In this document: piece by piece, positions 11,487-23,714 of the stretch
Numbering within the stretch: the first letter of the stretch is position 1
Layout of the letters: every line of letters starts with the position of its first letter
Assembly: GCF_949987535.1 (NCBI RefSeq)
Contig: NC_080078.1
Coordinates: 52,044,207-52,108,206, forward strand
Reading direction: 5' to 3'
DNA length: 64,000 nt
DNA from: Balaenoptera acutorostrata
Taxonomy: Eukaryota; Chordata; Mammalia; Artiodactyla; Balaenopteridae
The notes under the pieces: generated by a model
The model's input: only the letters and a program-made list of their open reading frames with translations
Database searches by the model: none
Told to the model about the DNA's origin: nothing
Program-made: the position numbers and the translations under genes

Positions 11487-11652
11487 GGGACTTCCCTGGC
11501 TGTCCAGTGGTTAAGATTCCGAGCTCTCAGTGCAGGGGGCCCAGCTTCTATCCTGGTCAGGGAACCAGATCCTGCATGCTGCAACTAAAAGATCCCACAT
11601 GCTGCAACTAAGACCCAGTGCAGCCAAATAAATAAATATATATATATTTTTA
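11487..11652 (+). mobile_element. Short CHR-type SINE, sense, with TSD
   Basis: It starts 'gggacttccctggctgtcca', has a tRNA-derived body and ends in an 'aaataaataaatatatatat' tail. A perfect 15-bp target duplication, 'aaaagccagtatttt', lies at 11472-11486 and 11653-11667. It interrupts the ancient L1 between its ORF1 and ORF2 parts. Confidence 0.93.
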
Positions 11653-12630
11653 AAAAGCCAGTATTTTTTGGTTTGTTTGTAACTCTTTTCTTCTCCTACT
11701 ATGAGAAGACATCTGCATAAATCAATAATTATGAGACTGTGTTGATGGGTTTATAATGTATAAAGATGAAATTTGTATGACCATAATAGCATAAACGTGG
11801 AGAGAGGGAATTGGAGGTATATCAGAAAAGTTTTCGTGTGCCATTGAAATTGTTTCAATATTAATTAATATTAATATTAACTGGTATCATTAATTAATAT
11901 TAATCTCAACTAGATTTTTAAAGTTAATATCATAATTGTAAATCTCAGGGCAAGAGAAAATACCTAGAAAAGTATAGTTAAAGAAGAAAATGACAAGGAA
12001 ATTAAAATTGTATACTGGAAAATATCACTTTAACACAAAAGAAAGCAGTTATGGAGAAATAAAGGGAAAAGACAAAAGAGATAAAGAAAACAAATAGCAA
12101 AAAGCCAGACATAAATCCTACCTTATCAGTTATATTAAATGTAAATGGACAAAACACTCTAATCAAAAGGCAGAAGTTGGTCAAATGGATTTTAAAAAAC
12201 ATAATTGAACTATATGCTGCCATATAAACTGCCAGACCGTTTACAGTCAAAGACATAAACAGGTTGAAATTTAAAAAGATGGAAAAAGATAAACTATGCA
12301 AGCAACCAAAAGAAGTATGCAGTGACCATACTAATAACAGACATGATAGATTTTTCAGATAAAAATTGCTACTAGAGACAAAGAAGGACATTTTAATCAT
12401 AAAAGTGTAACAGCAAAGCCCGAATTTGACAGATTGAAGGGAGAAATAGACAATTCAACAATAATAGTTGCAGACATCAACACCCCACTTTCAATATGGA
12501 TAGAAGACCTACACAGGAAATCAATAAGGATCAAAAACTTGAACAACACTAAAACACTCTAGACCTAACAGACTTCTGTAGAACATTCCACCCAACAGCC
12601 ACAGAATACACATTCCTCTTGGGTTCACAT

Positions 12631-12856
12631 CACCTTCTCTGTACACCTATGTCCAAATCTCTCCCTGCCCTCTTTATAAGGATACATGCAGCCTGATTTC
12701 ATTTAGGTTTCACCCCAGATAATCTAGGGTAATCATCTCATCTCAAGGTCTTTAACTTAATCATATCCACAAGACCCTTTTTCCAAATAAAGTAATGTTT
12801 ACAGGTTCTAGGGATTAGAACCTGATATCTTTGGGGGACATTATTCAGCCTACTAC
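12631..12856 (-). mobile_element. MaLR-type LTR fragment, antisense
   Basis: 'catctcaaggtctttaactt', 'tccaaataaagtaatgttta' and 'ggggacattattcagcctac' are the antisense reading of the common MaLR-like LTR whose start reads like 'gggctgaattgtgtcccc'. Only the part nearest the LTR 5' end is present. Confidence 0.65.
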
Positions 12857-13339
12857 AGGGAGCTTTAAAAAACATTGGCACTTTGGTACCATTTCCAAAA
12901 ATCCTGATTTAATTGTGTTCAAGTGGGCCCTGGACACTGAAAATGTTTTTGAAGCTTCCCAAGTGTATCCAGTGTTTCAAACTACTGCTGTGGGTAAGCC
13001 ACAGATAAACTGATGAACAAGAATTACTCTGCTTATTTCCTTTTGGTCCTTTCCATCCACTCAATCCTTTTTTATTCAGCTCCCTTCTCCTTCCTCCTTT
13101 GAGCTAACCTGCTGCCTCAAGTAATTTCTACCAAGAATAGATTATCAGGTAATTAATTCATTTTAAATTAACTCATATTCACCATGCTAAAAAAATCTAA
13201 GTAATTTAAAAAAGAATTTAATAAGGCCTAGTTCAGAGACATTGCATGGTGACCAAAGAAATCTTGAAGGAAAGGAGGGACAATTCTGGCTCAGGAGTGC
13301 TGGGATGTACCACAGAAATCACTCAAGGCAGGGAGTCAA

Positions 13340-13570
13340 GATTTATTTTTATTTACTTAACAAACATGTATAAAATGTTATATGTTTCTGGCATCAATTT
13401 AAACACTACAGATTTAATTTCCTACAACTTCATGAAGTTTGTACTATCACAAAGCCCATTAAGCAGATGAGTAAACTGAGATACAGAGCAGTTAAGCATT
13501 TTGCCCAAGGACACCCAGTAATAAGTACCAGGACCTAGGTAGCCCAGATCCAGAGCACAAGTGCTCAAAC
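13340..13570 (-). mobile_element. MIR SINE, antisense
   Basis: 'tttatttacttaacaaacat', 'gatgagtaaactgagataca' and 'cccaaggacacccagtaata' give the ordered landmarks of antisense MIR. Confidence 0.75.
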
Positions 13571-13604
13571 ACTATCCTTTGTTCTTTTGTTCCTTCTCAG
13601 CTCT

Positions 13605-13715
13605 ATCTTCTCATCCCTGCTCTGCTATGTCTGTACTGTGTGACTTTTTGAAAACCTCTTAACCTTTCTGGGCTTGTTTTCTCATCTTTAAAATAAAAAA
13701 TGGTTTCTAAATGGA
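13605..13715 (+). mobile_element. MIR fragment, sense
   Basis: 'gtactgtgtgactttttgaa' to 'tgttttctcatctttaaaat' corresponds to the MIR core in sense. It lies directly after an antisense copy. Confidence 0.6.
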
Positions 13716-13994
13716 AGTGGATGTCTTGCCACACACAGTGTTCAACCAATTGTTTTCTGACTGATAGAGACACACTTTTGTTTTTCTGCCCCCTCTTTTC
13801 CTGTTAATCGGCGTGCAAGACTGTCACAATCTGTTTGAGTAAGGGTCCCTAAAACATAAGAGTCTTAGAAAGTCCAGGCTGGAGTAAATCTCTGAAACAG
13901 TCTGCCCTGTTCATTTCACAGGTGAGGAAACTGAGAAAAAGGAAGAACTTTGGAGGACGAGTCTTCTAACTCCAAGGCAGTAATGTTTTTCTAC

Positions 13995-14172
13995 TATGTG
14001 ATATGGGTTTTAGAGCAGCACTTCTCAACTTGTGTCCATGAATTACCTGGGGATTTGTTAAGATGCAAATTCTGACTCAGAATACCTGAGGTGGTGACTG
14101 AGATTCTGCATCTCTAACAAGTGCCTAGGTGCTGTTGATGCTGCTGGCCCACACTCTGAGTAGTGAGGCTCT
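13995..14172 (+). mobile_element. MER5-like hAT transposon
   Basis: It starts 'agcagcacttctcaacttgt' and continues 'gagattctgcatctctaaca', 'ggtgctgttgatgctgctgg' and 'cacactctgagtagtgaggc'. Both ends resemble the MER5 terminal inverted repeat (cagtgnttctcaaa), so the copy is nearly complete. It is non-autonomous and ancient. Confidence 0.85.
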
Positions 14173-14439
14173 AGATAGAACCTAGCACTCAGGTCATGTC
14201 ACACTTGGGAAGAATTACATCTCCCTCAAATCACTAGGGTCATACCCAGAATTATATCTTGAAACCCCATTCTTCTTGTGACCATGGCAACACATACAAT
14301 TATGAACATTTTGGAATTTAGATATTGGAAAATGACCATGTTACAGGTGATGGGGAATAGGAGACTGGCAGTTGAGCTAAGGACTTGTGTGGATCAGCAA
14401 GCTTGAAACATGTGGTGGCTTTTGTACATCAGGACTATT

Positions 14440-14860
14440 TTGCTTTCAAGTTATAGAAATCCAAATCATAACAATTTAGGCAAAAAAGGGAACATATTGA
14501 CTCACATAATTTTAAAGTCTGGGGTCAGGTCTGGCTTCAAAGAAGGCTGAATTCAGGTGCCCAAACAATGTCATCAAAAATTTATCTCTTGTCATCTAAG
14601 TGTTGACTTTGTTCTCAGATAGACTCCACCATCTATAGTCAACAGCAGAAAAGAGCATGCCACTTTCCCAATAGTTCCAGAAAAATCCATGACTATTCTT
14701 TTCTTTGGCCAGGCCTGGGTCATGTGTTCCTTCCAGAACCAATCACTGTGGAAGGGTTTTGTACTCTAATTGCCTAGCCTGGATCACATACCTATTCCTA
14801 GAACCAGGATAAGTCCCATCCAGAACACATGGAGGTGAATTGTCTCAAAGAAAAATCAGA
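14440..14860 (-). mobile_element. Ancient repeat with 'gaatttattggctcatgtaa' motif
   Basis: 'aacatattgactcacataat', 'tcaggtctggcttcaaagaa', 'agaaccaatcactgtggaag' and 'attgcctagcctggatcaca' match a widespread mammalian repeat also present at 40080-40450 and 60950-61270. I recognise the family by sequence but cannot name it with certainty, and the strand is by analogy. A (GAA)n run follows. Confidence 0.55.
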
Positions 14861-14867
14861 ATGAGGT

Positions 14868-14896
14868 AAAAAAAAAAGAAGAAGAAGAAGAAGAAG
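14868..14896. repeat. A-rich and (GAA)n run
   Basis: Poly(A) merges into six or seven 'gaa' units, probably grown from the tail of a retroposed element. Confidence 0.9.
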
Positions 14897-15097
14897 ATGG
14901 GGAATGCATGTAGAACAAGCAAAAACAATAGATGCTCATTCCAGAGAATGGGGCCCATTGAGCAACTGAAGGTGTTAAGAGCTTGGGTGGGAGGTCAGAG
15001 ACTCAACAAGGTGCTGGGGCTTGAAGAGTAAATTTACCTACTAGAGAAAATCTGGCTACAAATGCTATTTCAGTAGTGTGACCTTGTTGTGATTCTT

Positions 15098-15228
15098 GCT
15101 GAAGCAGTGCTTCTCAGGTTTGGATTCAGGAGGTCTAGGTTGGAGTCCAAGAGTCCACATTTCTAACAAACTCCCAAGTGATGCTGATGCTGATTGTTCG
15201 TGGACCACATATTGGCGTGGAGCTGGGC
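15098..15228 (+). mobile_element. MER5-like hAT fragment
   Basis: 'agcagtgcttctcaggtttg', 'cacatttctaacaaactccc', 'gatgctgatgctgattgttc' and 'gtggaccacat' follow the MER5 order. Confidence 0.75.
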
Positions 15229-15784
15229 TGAAGCATCAATGTTAATCATCTCCAACTGTGGTGAATTCTCTGGCTTGATTGCCCTTCCCTTGAAATGGTG
15301 GGGGTTGGAAGCATCTGTACACACTGTCTGTATGTCCTTAGTAGCTTCTGTCCTGCTATCAGTCATCTCTCTCAGGATAACATGAAGATGGAGGCAGCCT
15401 TTCTATTAGAACCACAGGCTTCCTCATTTCCCTACTCCAGGCCTGCTTGGGTTTAAGGCATTGGACCAAAGGAGATCCCTGGCTTAGGGCTCAGGGAAGC
15501 TTAGTTGGTGTGTCCATGGTCACCATTTTATTCAATAAAGGAGCCAGAGATCACTCTACTTCCTGCTGCTTATTTATTGTTCTTTGGCTATAGACCAGAG
15601 AGATTTGCCAAACTCCAGATGACTGTAGCTGCATGGCTGGGCCCTGCTGAGGCCACCTTAAGTCAGCAGGACTACCCGGTTGACCCACAGGTTGATGAGC
15701 CATACCAAATGCCGTTATTATGAGCCACTGAGTTTTGGGGATGTGTGTCATATTATTGTGGCAATAGATTACTAAAAGACTATC

Positions 15785-15900
15785 TCGTGAACTGGGACAA
15801 ATTTTTTATTCTCTGTAAGCCTCTGTTTCCTCTGTAAAATGGGGATAAACTTATTTAGAATTATTTTGAATAGTAAATAATAAGGGAGGTAAATAAAACC
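15785..15900 (+). mobile_element. MIR fragment, sense
   Basis: 'agcctctgtttcctctgtaa' and 'aatggggataaacttattta' match the MIR core in sense. Confidence 0.6.
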
Positions 15901-16019
15901 TCACACTATTCCATTAAATGGCAGAATAACAACTACAGTTTGCCCTCCTACAGCTATCTTCAAGAAGTCTAATGGAGAAACTTTCTATTAGAATTAAGAA
16001 GAGATGGTATGAAACAGAC

Positions 16020-16255
16020 AAAAGAAATAAACATTTAGTGATCTCTGCTTGGTGTCAGCTAATTTCCTAGACCGTTAACATATTTTATGACCTTCTGTCT
16101 TCCCTAGCAAATTATGTGGTAAGCTGTATTATTCCCTTTTTATAGATGAGGAAACTATGACTCAGAAAAGTGAGCTGACTTTGTCAAAGTCAAACAGCTT
16201 GTAGTGCAGGTCCTGGAATAAAAAAAGGTTTTTAAAACGTAGGTCTTTTCACTCT
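16020..16255 (-). mobile_element. MIR SINE, antisense
   Basis: 'ctgcttggtgtcagctaatt', 'tatagatgaggaaactatga' and 'gtgagctgactttgtcaaag' are ordered antisense MIR landmarks. Confidence 0.75.
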
Positions 16256-16474
16256 AATGACCTTGCTTTTTCCACTATTAAAATCCAATTCAAACTTTAC
16301 TTACATTGCAATTTTTATTAAAATATTGTATTCTGGGATCCCACTACAGAGTAAGAAAATAGATGTCTTAGCCAAATCTTTCAAATATTTTTGGTTTTTC
16401 CATTTGACTTAATAAAATTTTCTTCTTTCTGTCTGTAATAGAATTAGTCTCTTTCTCCCTCACTCTCTAAATCG

Positions 16475-16497
16475 GTGTGTGTGTGTGTGTGTGTGTC
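16475..16497. repeat. (GT)n microsatellite
   Basis: An uninterrupted alternating GT run of about 11 units lies in a pyrimidine-rich context. It is potentially Z-DNA-forming. Confidence 0.95.
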
Positions 16498-16977
16498 TTT
16501 CTCTCTCCCTGCTGCCTTCAGATCCCTGTAGTTAAAATTCTAGCAGAAGCCAGGTGACTCAGCAAGTTGGATGTGAATCTCAGTGGTTTATTCATTCCTA
16601 AAGGAAAAATATTCTCTTAGTAGCATGCCTGGAAAAGGGGGAATGAAAATTTTAAGGCTCTTGTAGGAAAAGCATCTTAGATATACATAGCCTATATGGT
16701 ATTTTTTTCTTCAGCAGGGCAGGAAAAGAGGTCCAAGCTCACAGCAGAGTTTAAATAGACATCTACATACCACTTACGCTCACATGCACAAGCTATTTTT
16801 TCTTTCTATATTTAATGCCTATAGGAAATCAGGTCTAGGATTGACTTTGTCAAATTTAATCCCTTGCCTCTATCTAATTCTTGATCTGCACACACATAGC
16901 TTTCTATTTTTATTCATAGAAACAAAAGACTCAGAACTCATTGTTTCCATTTTAAGCCATATGACCTGGATTTGGAT

Positions 16978-17350
16978 GATGTATTGGTCAGAACAAGCTA
17001 GATTATATTGCAGTAATAAACACCCTCATGTTCATAATGGCTTCAACATAACAACAGTTTATTCTTCTACCCTCTACTTGTCCAATGAAGATTAGCGGGG
17101 CCTTTCTTCATCATCCTCACTCATGAATGTCCACTTCTGTGGGCTTCCATGATTGTCATCAAAGGGAGAAAGGGGGAATCGGCCAAGCACAGGAACTTAT
17201 ATGCTTCTACACATATATCACTCCTGTTCATATTTAACTGTGTTAACCAAGTCATGTGGCCACTCTTACTTAAGGGGGTGGGGAAGTGCAGTCCCTCCAT
17301 ATGCGTAGAGAAATAAAGCCAGAGGTTTTATGAACAGCTCCAATAACTAG
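16978..17350 (-). mobile_element. LTR-like repeat of the 'tattgctgtgtaacaaac' group, antisense (decayed)
   Basis: 'tgtattggtcagaacaagct', 'tataatggcttcaacataac' and 'agtcatgtggccactcttac' resemble, loosely, the ancient repeat seen better at 21575 and 46500 ('tcagttatctattgctgtgt', 'agtggcttaaaacaacaa'). The assignment is weak. Confidence 0.4.
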
Positions 17351-17959
17351 CCCAGATGGTCAGGTAGGGTCCTTGCCGCTCCTGGACCAGTGAAGAAGTA
17401 GGATTCTGGCCAATTCACTTTCTTCTTGGGTGGACTAACTTTTAACCTTAAAAAACAGTAATGCCATATCTTATACAGCTTAGAGGTTAACAAGTATAAG
17501 GAATAAACACATTTCAGTGATTCGAATAAGGTAATATAGAATTTTATTCTTTAAAATGATATGTGCCTGGAGATAATACCGTTAAAAATAGGTAAGGTTC
17601 TTTTTCAGTTCTTTCTTGCTTTTACTGTTACTAGAAGGGGGTTTACATTGTTTGGCTTATATTCTCTCCCAGATGTCAAGAGATACTAAATTTCTTTCTT
17701 TCTTTTTTTTTTTTTAACCATTAATGTATAGTGATCACTGAGCTCTAGGCAGTGAAAACTTTGTTCATGTTAGAGATATGAAATTTGGCTTTTGAGGGTG
17801 GACTCACCCTTCAAATATGTAAAACTTATTTTGAGACTGCATGCATATGTCTAAATTTTAGCAAAATACAGGTCCTCTTAATTTCCTAAAAAGAGTTTAT
17901 CATATTTTCTATTAAATAAGGTTGAGATAACTTGATGTAGAAAGCTGGACACACTAATG

Positions 17960-18192
17960 TAAAAGCTGTTTTTAGAGCAGTTCTGTCCATAGAACTTTCT
18001 GTGATGCCAGAATATGTTCTATAGCTGCATTGTCCAATAAGGAGCCACTAGCTGCATTTAACACTTGATATATTGTTAGTGTGACTGAGGAACTGCATTT
18101 TAAAGTTTTGTTTAATTTTAATTAGTATAAATTTAAATCTAAATAGCCACATGTGGCTAATGACTGCTGTATTGCATAGCAGAGTTCTAGAA
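17960..18192 (+). mobile_element. hAT-like non-autonomous DNA transposon
   Basis: 'gcagttctgtccatagaact', 'tgcattgtccaataaggagc', 'aggaactgcattttaaagtt' and 'agccacatgtggctaatgac' are landmarks of a familiar mammalian repeat with 'cagtgctgtccaatagaa'-like ends. 'ccacatgtgg' is an internal palindrome typical of the family. A second member lies at 25515-26050 in the other orientation. Confidence 0.65.
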
Positions 18193-18663
18193 GTTGGGCT
18201 TTCAACACAGTTTATTATTGTTGAGTTAAAAAAAAAAAAACAAACTAAAATGCATCCTTAACTTGAAATAAAGGAAGCTCACGAGTACATTCCTGGTCTG
18301 TCTACTGAAAACACGAGATTCCCATGGGAATGTTTTCTCAGTCTGGGGTTTGGGCATCTTGGAATTCTAGCAACCTGCAGAATCACTACTTTGTGAGTGG
18401 ACACTGGGTTAGGCCATGCTGGGTGGTGGTGCTTGACCATAGGGTAGGGTATAGGGAAAGCTGGCAATTGCCCTAGAGCAGAACTATTATGTCAGTCAGT
18501 GTGGTAGCCCTAATACCCTTCCTGGCAATACCCTCTTGAAAATATCTCCTCTGTTTTGATTTGTCCAGGATCTCCAATCCTTAATATGTGCCATCCACTA
18601 TGCTAAGACCTAAGGGTACAAACTACACAGGGTCCTTCCTTCAGGGAGCTCCCAGCCAACAGT

Positions 18664-18682
18664 GAGATATATATATATATAT
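18664..18682. repeat. (AT)n run
   Basis: Short 'atatatatatatatatat' run. Confidence 0.9.
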
Positions 18683-18759
18683 GAGGTGCATGGGGACACA
18701 GAATAAGGAGTGACACAGTGGAAATATTCAAAGTGAGATTAATATTCCCTCTAGTTATG

Positions 18760-19185
18760 TGGAATTCAGAGAAAGAAGTATTTCCAAAAATGTGGCAGAG
18801 ACAGGCTCAGTACTCACCAAGCCTGTTGTTTCTTTCCAGTCTCCCAGGCTACACTACCCAGCCCTACTTTTATTTAGTCAAAGGCCATATGACAAGGTTC
18901 TGATCAATGTATCTTGCCACATTGACATGCCTCCTATAAAACCTCTTCTTTTATTCTTCATACTCTTTCTTCTTTTACAGGAAACATGGAAGCCAAATGC
19001 AGAGGATGGTAGCACCGTAAGATGAATGGAGCTGGATCCTTGAGAACATTGCTTGGAGGAGACACGAGGAAGGCCTCACAAATCCAACTGGACTGTTACG
19101 TGAGAAATAAACTTTTACTGTGTAAAGCCACTATAATTTGAGGGCTATTTGTTATAACTATTAGTGTCAATTATCTTTATATGTC
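18760..19185 (+). mobile_element. Ancient LTR-like element, sense
   Basis: 'ggccatatgacaaggttctg', 'ccaactggactgttacgtga' and 'gaaataaacttttactgtgt' match a mammalian LTR-like repeat whose end reads 'ggactgttacgtgagcaaga' plus an aataaa signal. The AATAAA here (about 19106) is the element's own polyadenylation signal, not that of a host gene. An 88-codon ORF across it is chance. Confidence 0.55.
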
Positions 19186-19227
19186 CAATTGGCTTCAACT
19201 TGGATATCAGATATAATCACAGATTTA

Positions 19228-19385
19228 TAGAACTTAGAAAGTCCTCAGTCTATTTCATCTCTTTATCTCACAGAAGAAGAAATGAAGTGACTTGCTGAAG
19301 TTCACACAGACAGTTTTTGGAAATCCCAGGACTAGAATCCAGTCTCCCAAGTCTCGGTCTAAGGCTGTCTCCACCAAGCCAAACT
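19228..19385 (-). mobile_element. MIR fragment, antisense
   Basis: 'tctcacagaagaagaaatga' and 'gacttgctgaagttcacaca' match the antisense MIR core. Confidence 0.6.
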
Positions 19386-19954
19386 TGTCTCTATTAGTCT
19401 ATACATACTTTTCAGCACTCTTGTATGACTGCCAGTGAAACAGAAACAGGTTGAATTTTGTGGAAAATAAAAATTGTCTTTATAAGGAGAAGGACATTAA
19501 AATTTAGCTTAATATTTTTATATTAGCATATTTAGGTTGCTTACAAAGTCCTGAATTTAAAACATGCTTTGATTTATTTATCAGGACAAATTTAGGTTTG
19601 TCATCAGGACAATGCCTTATTATATTGTTTGCTTTTGTTACACTGTGCCTGGTATTTCAGTTTATCTATCTCCAGGATGTGAGATGTTGACATTCTTTGG
19701 GTACAATATATGGGTTCATCAATTTCTGAGAAAAGTAGATTGTAACCTTGCTGTAACATTCAGTGTCATCAGATTGAACTCTAAGTTTCTTAGTCCATGG
19801 ACTAAATCCATGGTACTTGTACTTTCTAGGATAAAGTGGGACAAAAAAACACAGGGTAATTTAATTGCTGTGGCAGATACTGTAGCTTGCATGATCAATA
19901 GCCACTCTCCCCTTCCGTTATGGATACCAAATTTTGATGCATTTGTGTGGCAAC

Positions 19955-20285
19955 CAGCCTAGCCCAGGTGATGAATGTAAACCAGATGTGCCAATCTTGG
20001 TCGACTTTATAAATGATTTGTCTAGAAATGGGAATGGGACCGAATTCTGGCCAATGAAATGTAACTAAAAATCTGCTGGAGGTTTCTGGGAAATATTTTC
20101 CTCTCTGCTAAGAGGGAGGTACATAAGAAAGGCCTTTACTGTCTGCTTCTGCCTTCCTACATCTGGATTTAGTTGTGTGAGGATGTGACTCTGGGAGCTG
20201 CAGCAACAGTGCAGGGTGGGAAACTCTAATGTGAGTTGGGGCATCTCTTTTTTCATATCCCTTTACAACACCACCCTCACCCCTC
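19955..20285 (+). mobile_element. LTR-like remnant (tentative)
   Basis: 'gggaccgaattctggccaat' and 'agggaggtacataagaaagg' resemble the 'catgttctggccaatgggat' part of the LTR group seen at 27760 and 39120. It is very decayed. Confidence 0.35.
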
Positions 20286-20544
20286 CTGACAAGTGCACAG
20301 TTGCGTTTCTCTCAACTCACTGGAATTGAGGGATTAAGAATTAGGCCCTTTATAAGTTCCCAAAAGGTTTATTGGTTTCCAGTCCCTGATCCATTCTCTG
20401 ACAAATTAGCCTAGTCACTATGTTTCCATCCCTTCTATCTGGTCTGAAAAAGGGTGATACAGATAATATTTGTTTTCAAGTTTCTTATTTGTAAAATTGT
20501 AGTGATAAAAATCTACTTGCTATTGTTTTTTGGAAGGACTGTAT

Positions 20545-21560
20545 TAAATTCATTTATTCAATTCATATTTACCAAATGCTTATAGTGAGCTAGAAATTAT
20601 GGTTAACACTGATGATACTGAATGAACAAAGGAGACACAATTTTTGGCCCTCATGGAACTTCTGATCTGGTAGAAAAACAGGCAAAAAAGTAAATTGTTA
20701 AATAAACATACCAAGAATCAGAAATTGTAAGAATTTCAATAAGCTAAACAGGATAGGATGATGGAGGAAAATGAGTGGGGCAGGAATACCACTTTCAATA
20801 GAGTGTCCAGAGAAGACCTCCAAGAGTTGGTGAGATTTAATCTGAGAAAAATGGAATGGAGCCCACCAGGTAAAGAACAGGGAACACGGGGAAAGATTTT
20901 GTAGCAGATGAATAATAAGAATAAAAGTCTTGAGATGGGTGGAGCTTGGTTATTCTAAAAGAAGTGAGAAGGTAAATGTGGCTGCAGTGTAGTGAATTAT
21001 AGAGAGAATGGCAGGGACTAGGTCATGTAGGGCTTTATAGGTCATAATAAGGAATTTTTATTTGATTCTAATTGCAGTGAGAAGTCTTTGAAGGGTTTTA
21101 AGCAGGGGGGAGTCACAATTTTGTGGGATTTAAAAATTAAAACTTTAGCTTTTGTGTAAAAATGGTGTAGAGATGTTCAGAGGGAGGAAACCAGATAGGA
21201 GGCTACTCTACTGCTATAGGTAAGCAGTGGCAGAGGCGTAGCCTGGGAGAAGAGATGGAAGCGGGACTGGGAAGAAGTGAATAGATTCAAGACAAACTTA
21301 GAAAGTTAAATCAACAAAATTTGCTGATGGATCGGGTGTGGGAGGTAAGGGAAAGGAAAAATTAAGTGATATCTTCCAGATTTTTGATTCAAAGAACTGG
21401 ATGGATGGTGGGGCTACTTTCTGAGAGGAAAAGACTAGAGAGGGGAGGATCTGGACTTTGGGTGAAAATCAACAGTCTGATGTAGATTTTTAAAAGATGA
21501 CTGTGAGCCATTTATATGGAGATGTCAGATTGGTAGTTGAATATGTGTCTATTTATAAGT
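20545..21560 (+). mobile_element. Ancient interspersed repeat, long copy (family shared with 32920, 53940 and 59660)
   Basis: 'ttcattattcaattcatatt'-like opening, 'ccctcatggaacttctgatc', 'aggtcatgtagggctttata', 'gggttttaagcagggggga' and 'gctgatggatcgggtgtggg' follow a well-known 1-kb mammalian repeat that starts like 'attcattcaacaaatattta'. I cannot name the family with certainty. It has no coding potential. Four copies occur in this window, all in the same orientation. Confidence 0.6.
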
Positions 21561-21574
21561 CTAAGCTAGTGTAT

Positions 21575-22060
21575 CAGTTATCTATTGCTGTGTAACAAAC
21601 CACACCAAAAGTCAGCAGCTTCAACAATAACTATTTTGTTACCTTGTGGTTTTTTCAGGTTGGTGAGTTACCCTGGGTTAACTGAGGGTCTTATTTGGTC
21701 TTACCTGGGTTCTCCAGTTCATCAGTAGTCGGCTGTGATTTGGCTAGGTGGCTTTGTTTCTGGGGGTTGGTTGATTGTCAGATGGTGTAATGATGTATTC
21801 ATTCTTTAGTGGGCTGCCTTGGGCTTGTTCATATGATAGAAGGAGGGTTCCAAGAGTTAGTAGAGTCTTAAGCTCATAACTGGTAACCCATCACCTTCCC
21901 AGAATTCTATTGACCAAAGAAAAGTATAAGGCCAGCACAGATTCAATGAGTAAAGAAATAGATTACACCTCATGATGTGAGTTATTGTAAAGTCACATTG
22001 CGAAAGGGTATAGACACAGAGAGGCCGTTACCTGGGGCCATCAATGCAATTAACTGACTA
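21575..22060 (-). mobile_element. LTR-like repeat of the 'tattgctgtgtaacaaac' group
   Basis: 'gtatcagttatctattgctg' then 'tgtaacaaaccacaccaaaa', 'ttctattgaccaaagaaaag' and 'aagtcacattgcgaaagggt' match a common ancient mammalian repeat. The strand is by analogy. Related copies are at 28785 and 46500. Confidence 0.6.
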
Positions 22061-22064
22061 TAGT

Positions 22065-23390
22065 ACAGGTTATAATTTGAGAGTCTTCAGCATATAGGTA
22101 TTATTTAAAACCATAGGAACAACTGAGCTCAAATAGAGAGAAAGTGTAGGTGAAGAAGAGAAGAGTCTTAAGAAGCTCCAGCATTTGGCCAATGAGGTTG
22201 GGGTCAGCAAAAAGACTAGAAGGTGAAACAGGAAATAAAAATATATAGAGCATGCACTAATGTTTAATAAACTGAGTCTCAATATAGTTTATATTCATTT
22301 ACTGATGTGTCCTCAGTTCAGGTCACTTAGCTAGCTCTGTAGACTATGGTCTTCCTGTAAAAACCATGTAGAATGCATAATTTAGTTGGAGGGACAGCCT
22401 CACACTCACATAAAGTTAATAACAATGTAAGACAACTATACAGGTCTTTCTCAATAGCCTATCACTGAGAATCCTTCAGCAAGATAAAAGTCAACCCTTT
22501 GGCTGGTTACGTGGATGTTTATACTTTGTGAAAAATTCATCAAATCATATGCTATTATTTGTGTAGTCTTCCATGTGTGCATCATATGGCAATAAAAAGT
22601 TTAAGAAAAAACAGTTCAACCCTCTGGGTTATTGATACCTGATAGTGATTTAGTTTGATTAAAAATACTGTCTTTTCATAAGAACTTACTTTTATTATAC
22701 TAGTTTTCATATATGTGATATATTCTTATATATTTCTGGACTAAAATTTAGAAAAAGAGGCTTGAGAATAAAAAAAGTAAATTCTTTTTCCTTATAAACA
22801 GTTTAATCATGATGAACTTTTAAAACTTTTTAAAATAGTTTTGAAAAAATTATATATTAGCTTTGTCTTTTACCTCAGCTTAAATGAACTCCCAATATGT
22901 AAAAGGAATCTAGTTCTCTGCTTCAGCATACATTGTACTTTTAACACGAGAGCAAAAGAAAATTCAAACAGAGGAGAAATTGCTTTTTGTTATAAATTTA
23001 TGCTAACAAAAGGTAAGAAGCCTCTTTTGAATAAGACAACTGAAGAAAAAAAATTGAAAGAAAAGAAGACCTTGCAGGAATTAAAAAAAAAAAGGCCAAA
23101 TCAGATAGGGGCTTGCTTGGAAAACTGGATTGGGGACAGATTGGCTGGGTCAAAAGAAGGAAAACAGCTTTTAGAAAATTGGCTATAGATATAACCATAG
23201 AATCTAAAGTTGGTTTGGATGATTTAGGAATCCTGGGGAGGAGGGGTTACAAGGCAGCTCGAGTCTCAGGAGATTTGCATCATGTTCTGTGCAAAGTTGA
23301 ACCAGAAGCCATTCTCATAACCAATGCAACCAAAAAATGATTATTAACTGTATATTCATGGCATGTGAACATGGGCAGTGACTGAACCCT
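22065..23390. other. No recognisable feature
   Basis: AT-rich sequence with poly-A patches near 22740-23100. A 115-codon ORF (22841-23188) is lysine-rich because of A-rich sequence and has no motif. I see no repeat or exon that I can support. Confidence 0.5.
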
Positions 23391-23394
23391 CACA

Positions 23395-23500
23395 GAGTTG
23401 TCTGAGTGCTGAGATACAAGGACTGTCATATTGGATGAGGAAACCGAGGCCCAGAGAGATTAAGTAATTTGCTGAAGGCCATTTGAAGATCCAAGAATAA
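23395..23500 (-). mobile_element. MIR fragment, antisense
   Basis: 'ggatgaggaaaccgaggccc' and 'agattaagtaatttgctgaa' are the antisense MIR core, one of the better-preserved pieces here. Confidence 0.75.
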
Positions 23501-23714
23501 AGTGGTATAGGGCTAGTCTGAGTTAATCACCTCAAAGTCTAAAGAGAGGAGTGTGCTGTGTTTTTGGAGGTAAACCAGGCAGAAATGGACTTTGTAGAAG
23601 ATGCAGTTGGTGTGGATTTTTTAAAAAATATTGGGCAAAGCCTGTGACCAGAAGTAGTGGGAATGCCAAAGCAAGTGATTTACAGTGGGTACCAATATTT
23701 CTGTAAGAGTGATT

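Larger units (their letters stand above)
9065..12630 (+). mobile_element. Long ancient L1/HAL1-like element, sense, split by two SINEs
   Basis: From about 9065 ('gggagctccaaaatctgctc') the sequence follows an old L1/HAL1 5' region. It continues with 'ccagagttgctacattatac', 'ctcaccaaatagagaatatc', 'agcaggaattctatattcagc'-like ORF1 text, a spacer, and the ORF2 endonuclease start ('taaatgtaaatggacaaaac'). It ends near 12630 in early ORF2 ('tacacattcctcttgggttc'). ORF1 is recognisable as 'ggatcctcaataagattaac' but is broken by stops. The SINEs at 10472 and 11487 account for about 0.5 kb. No intact protein remains. Confidence 0.8.
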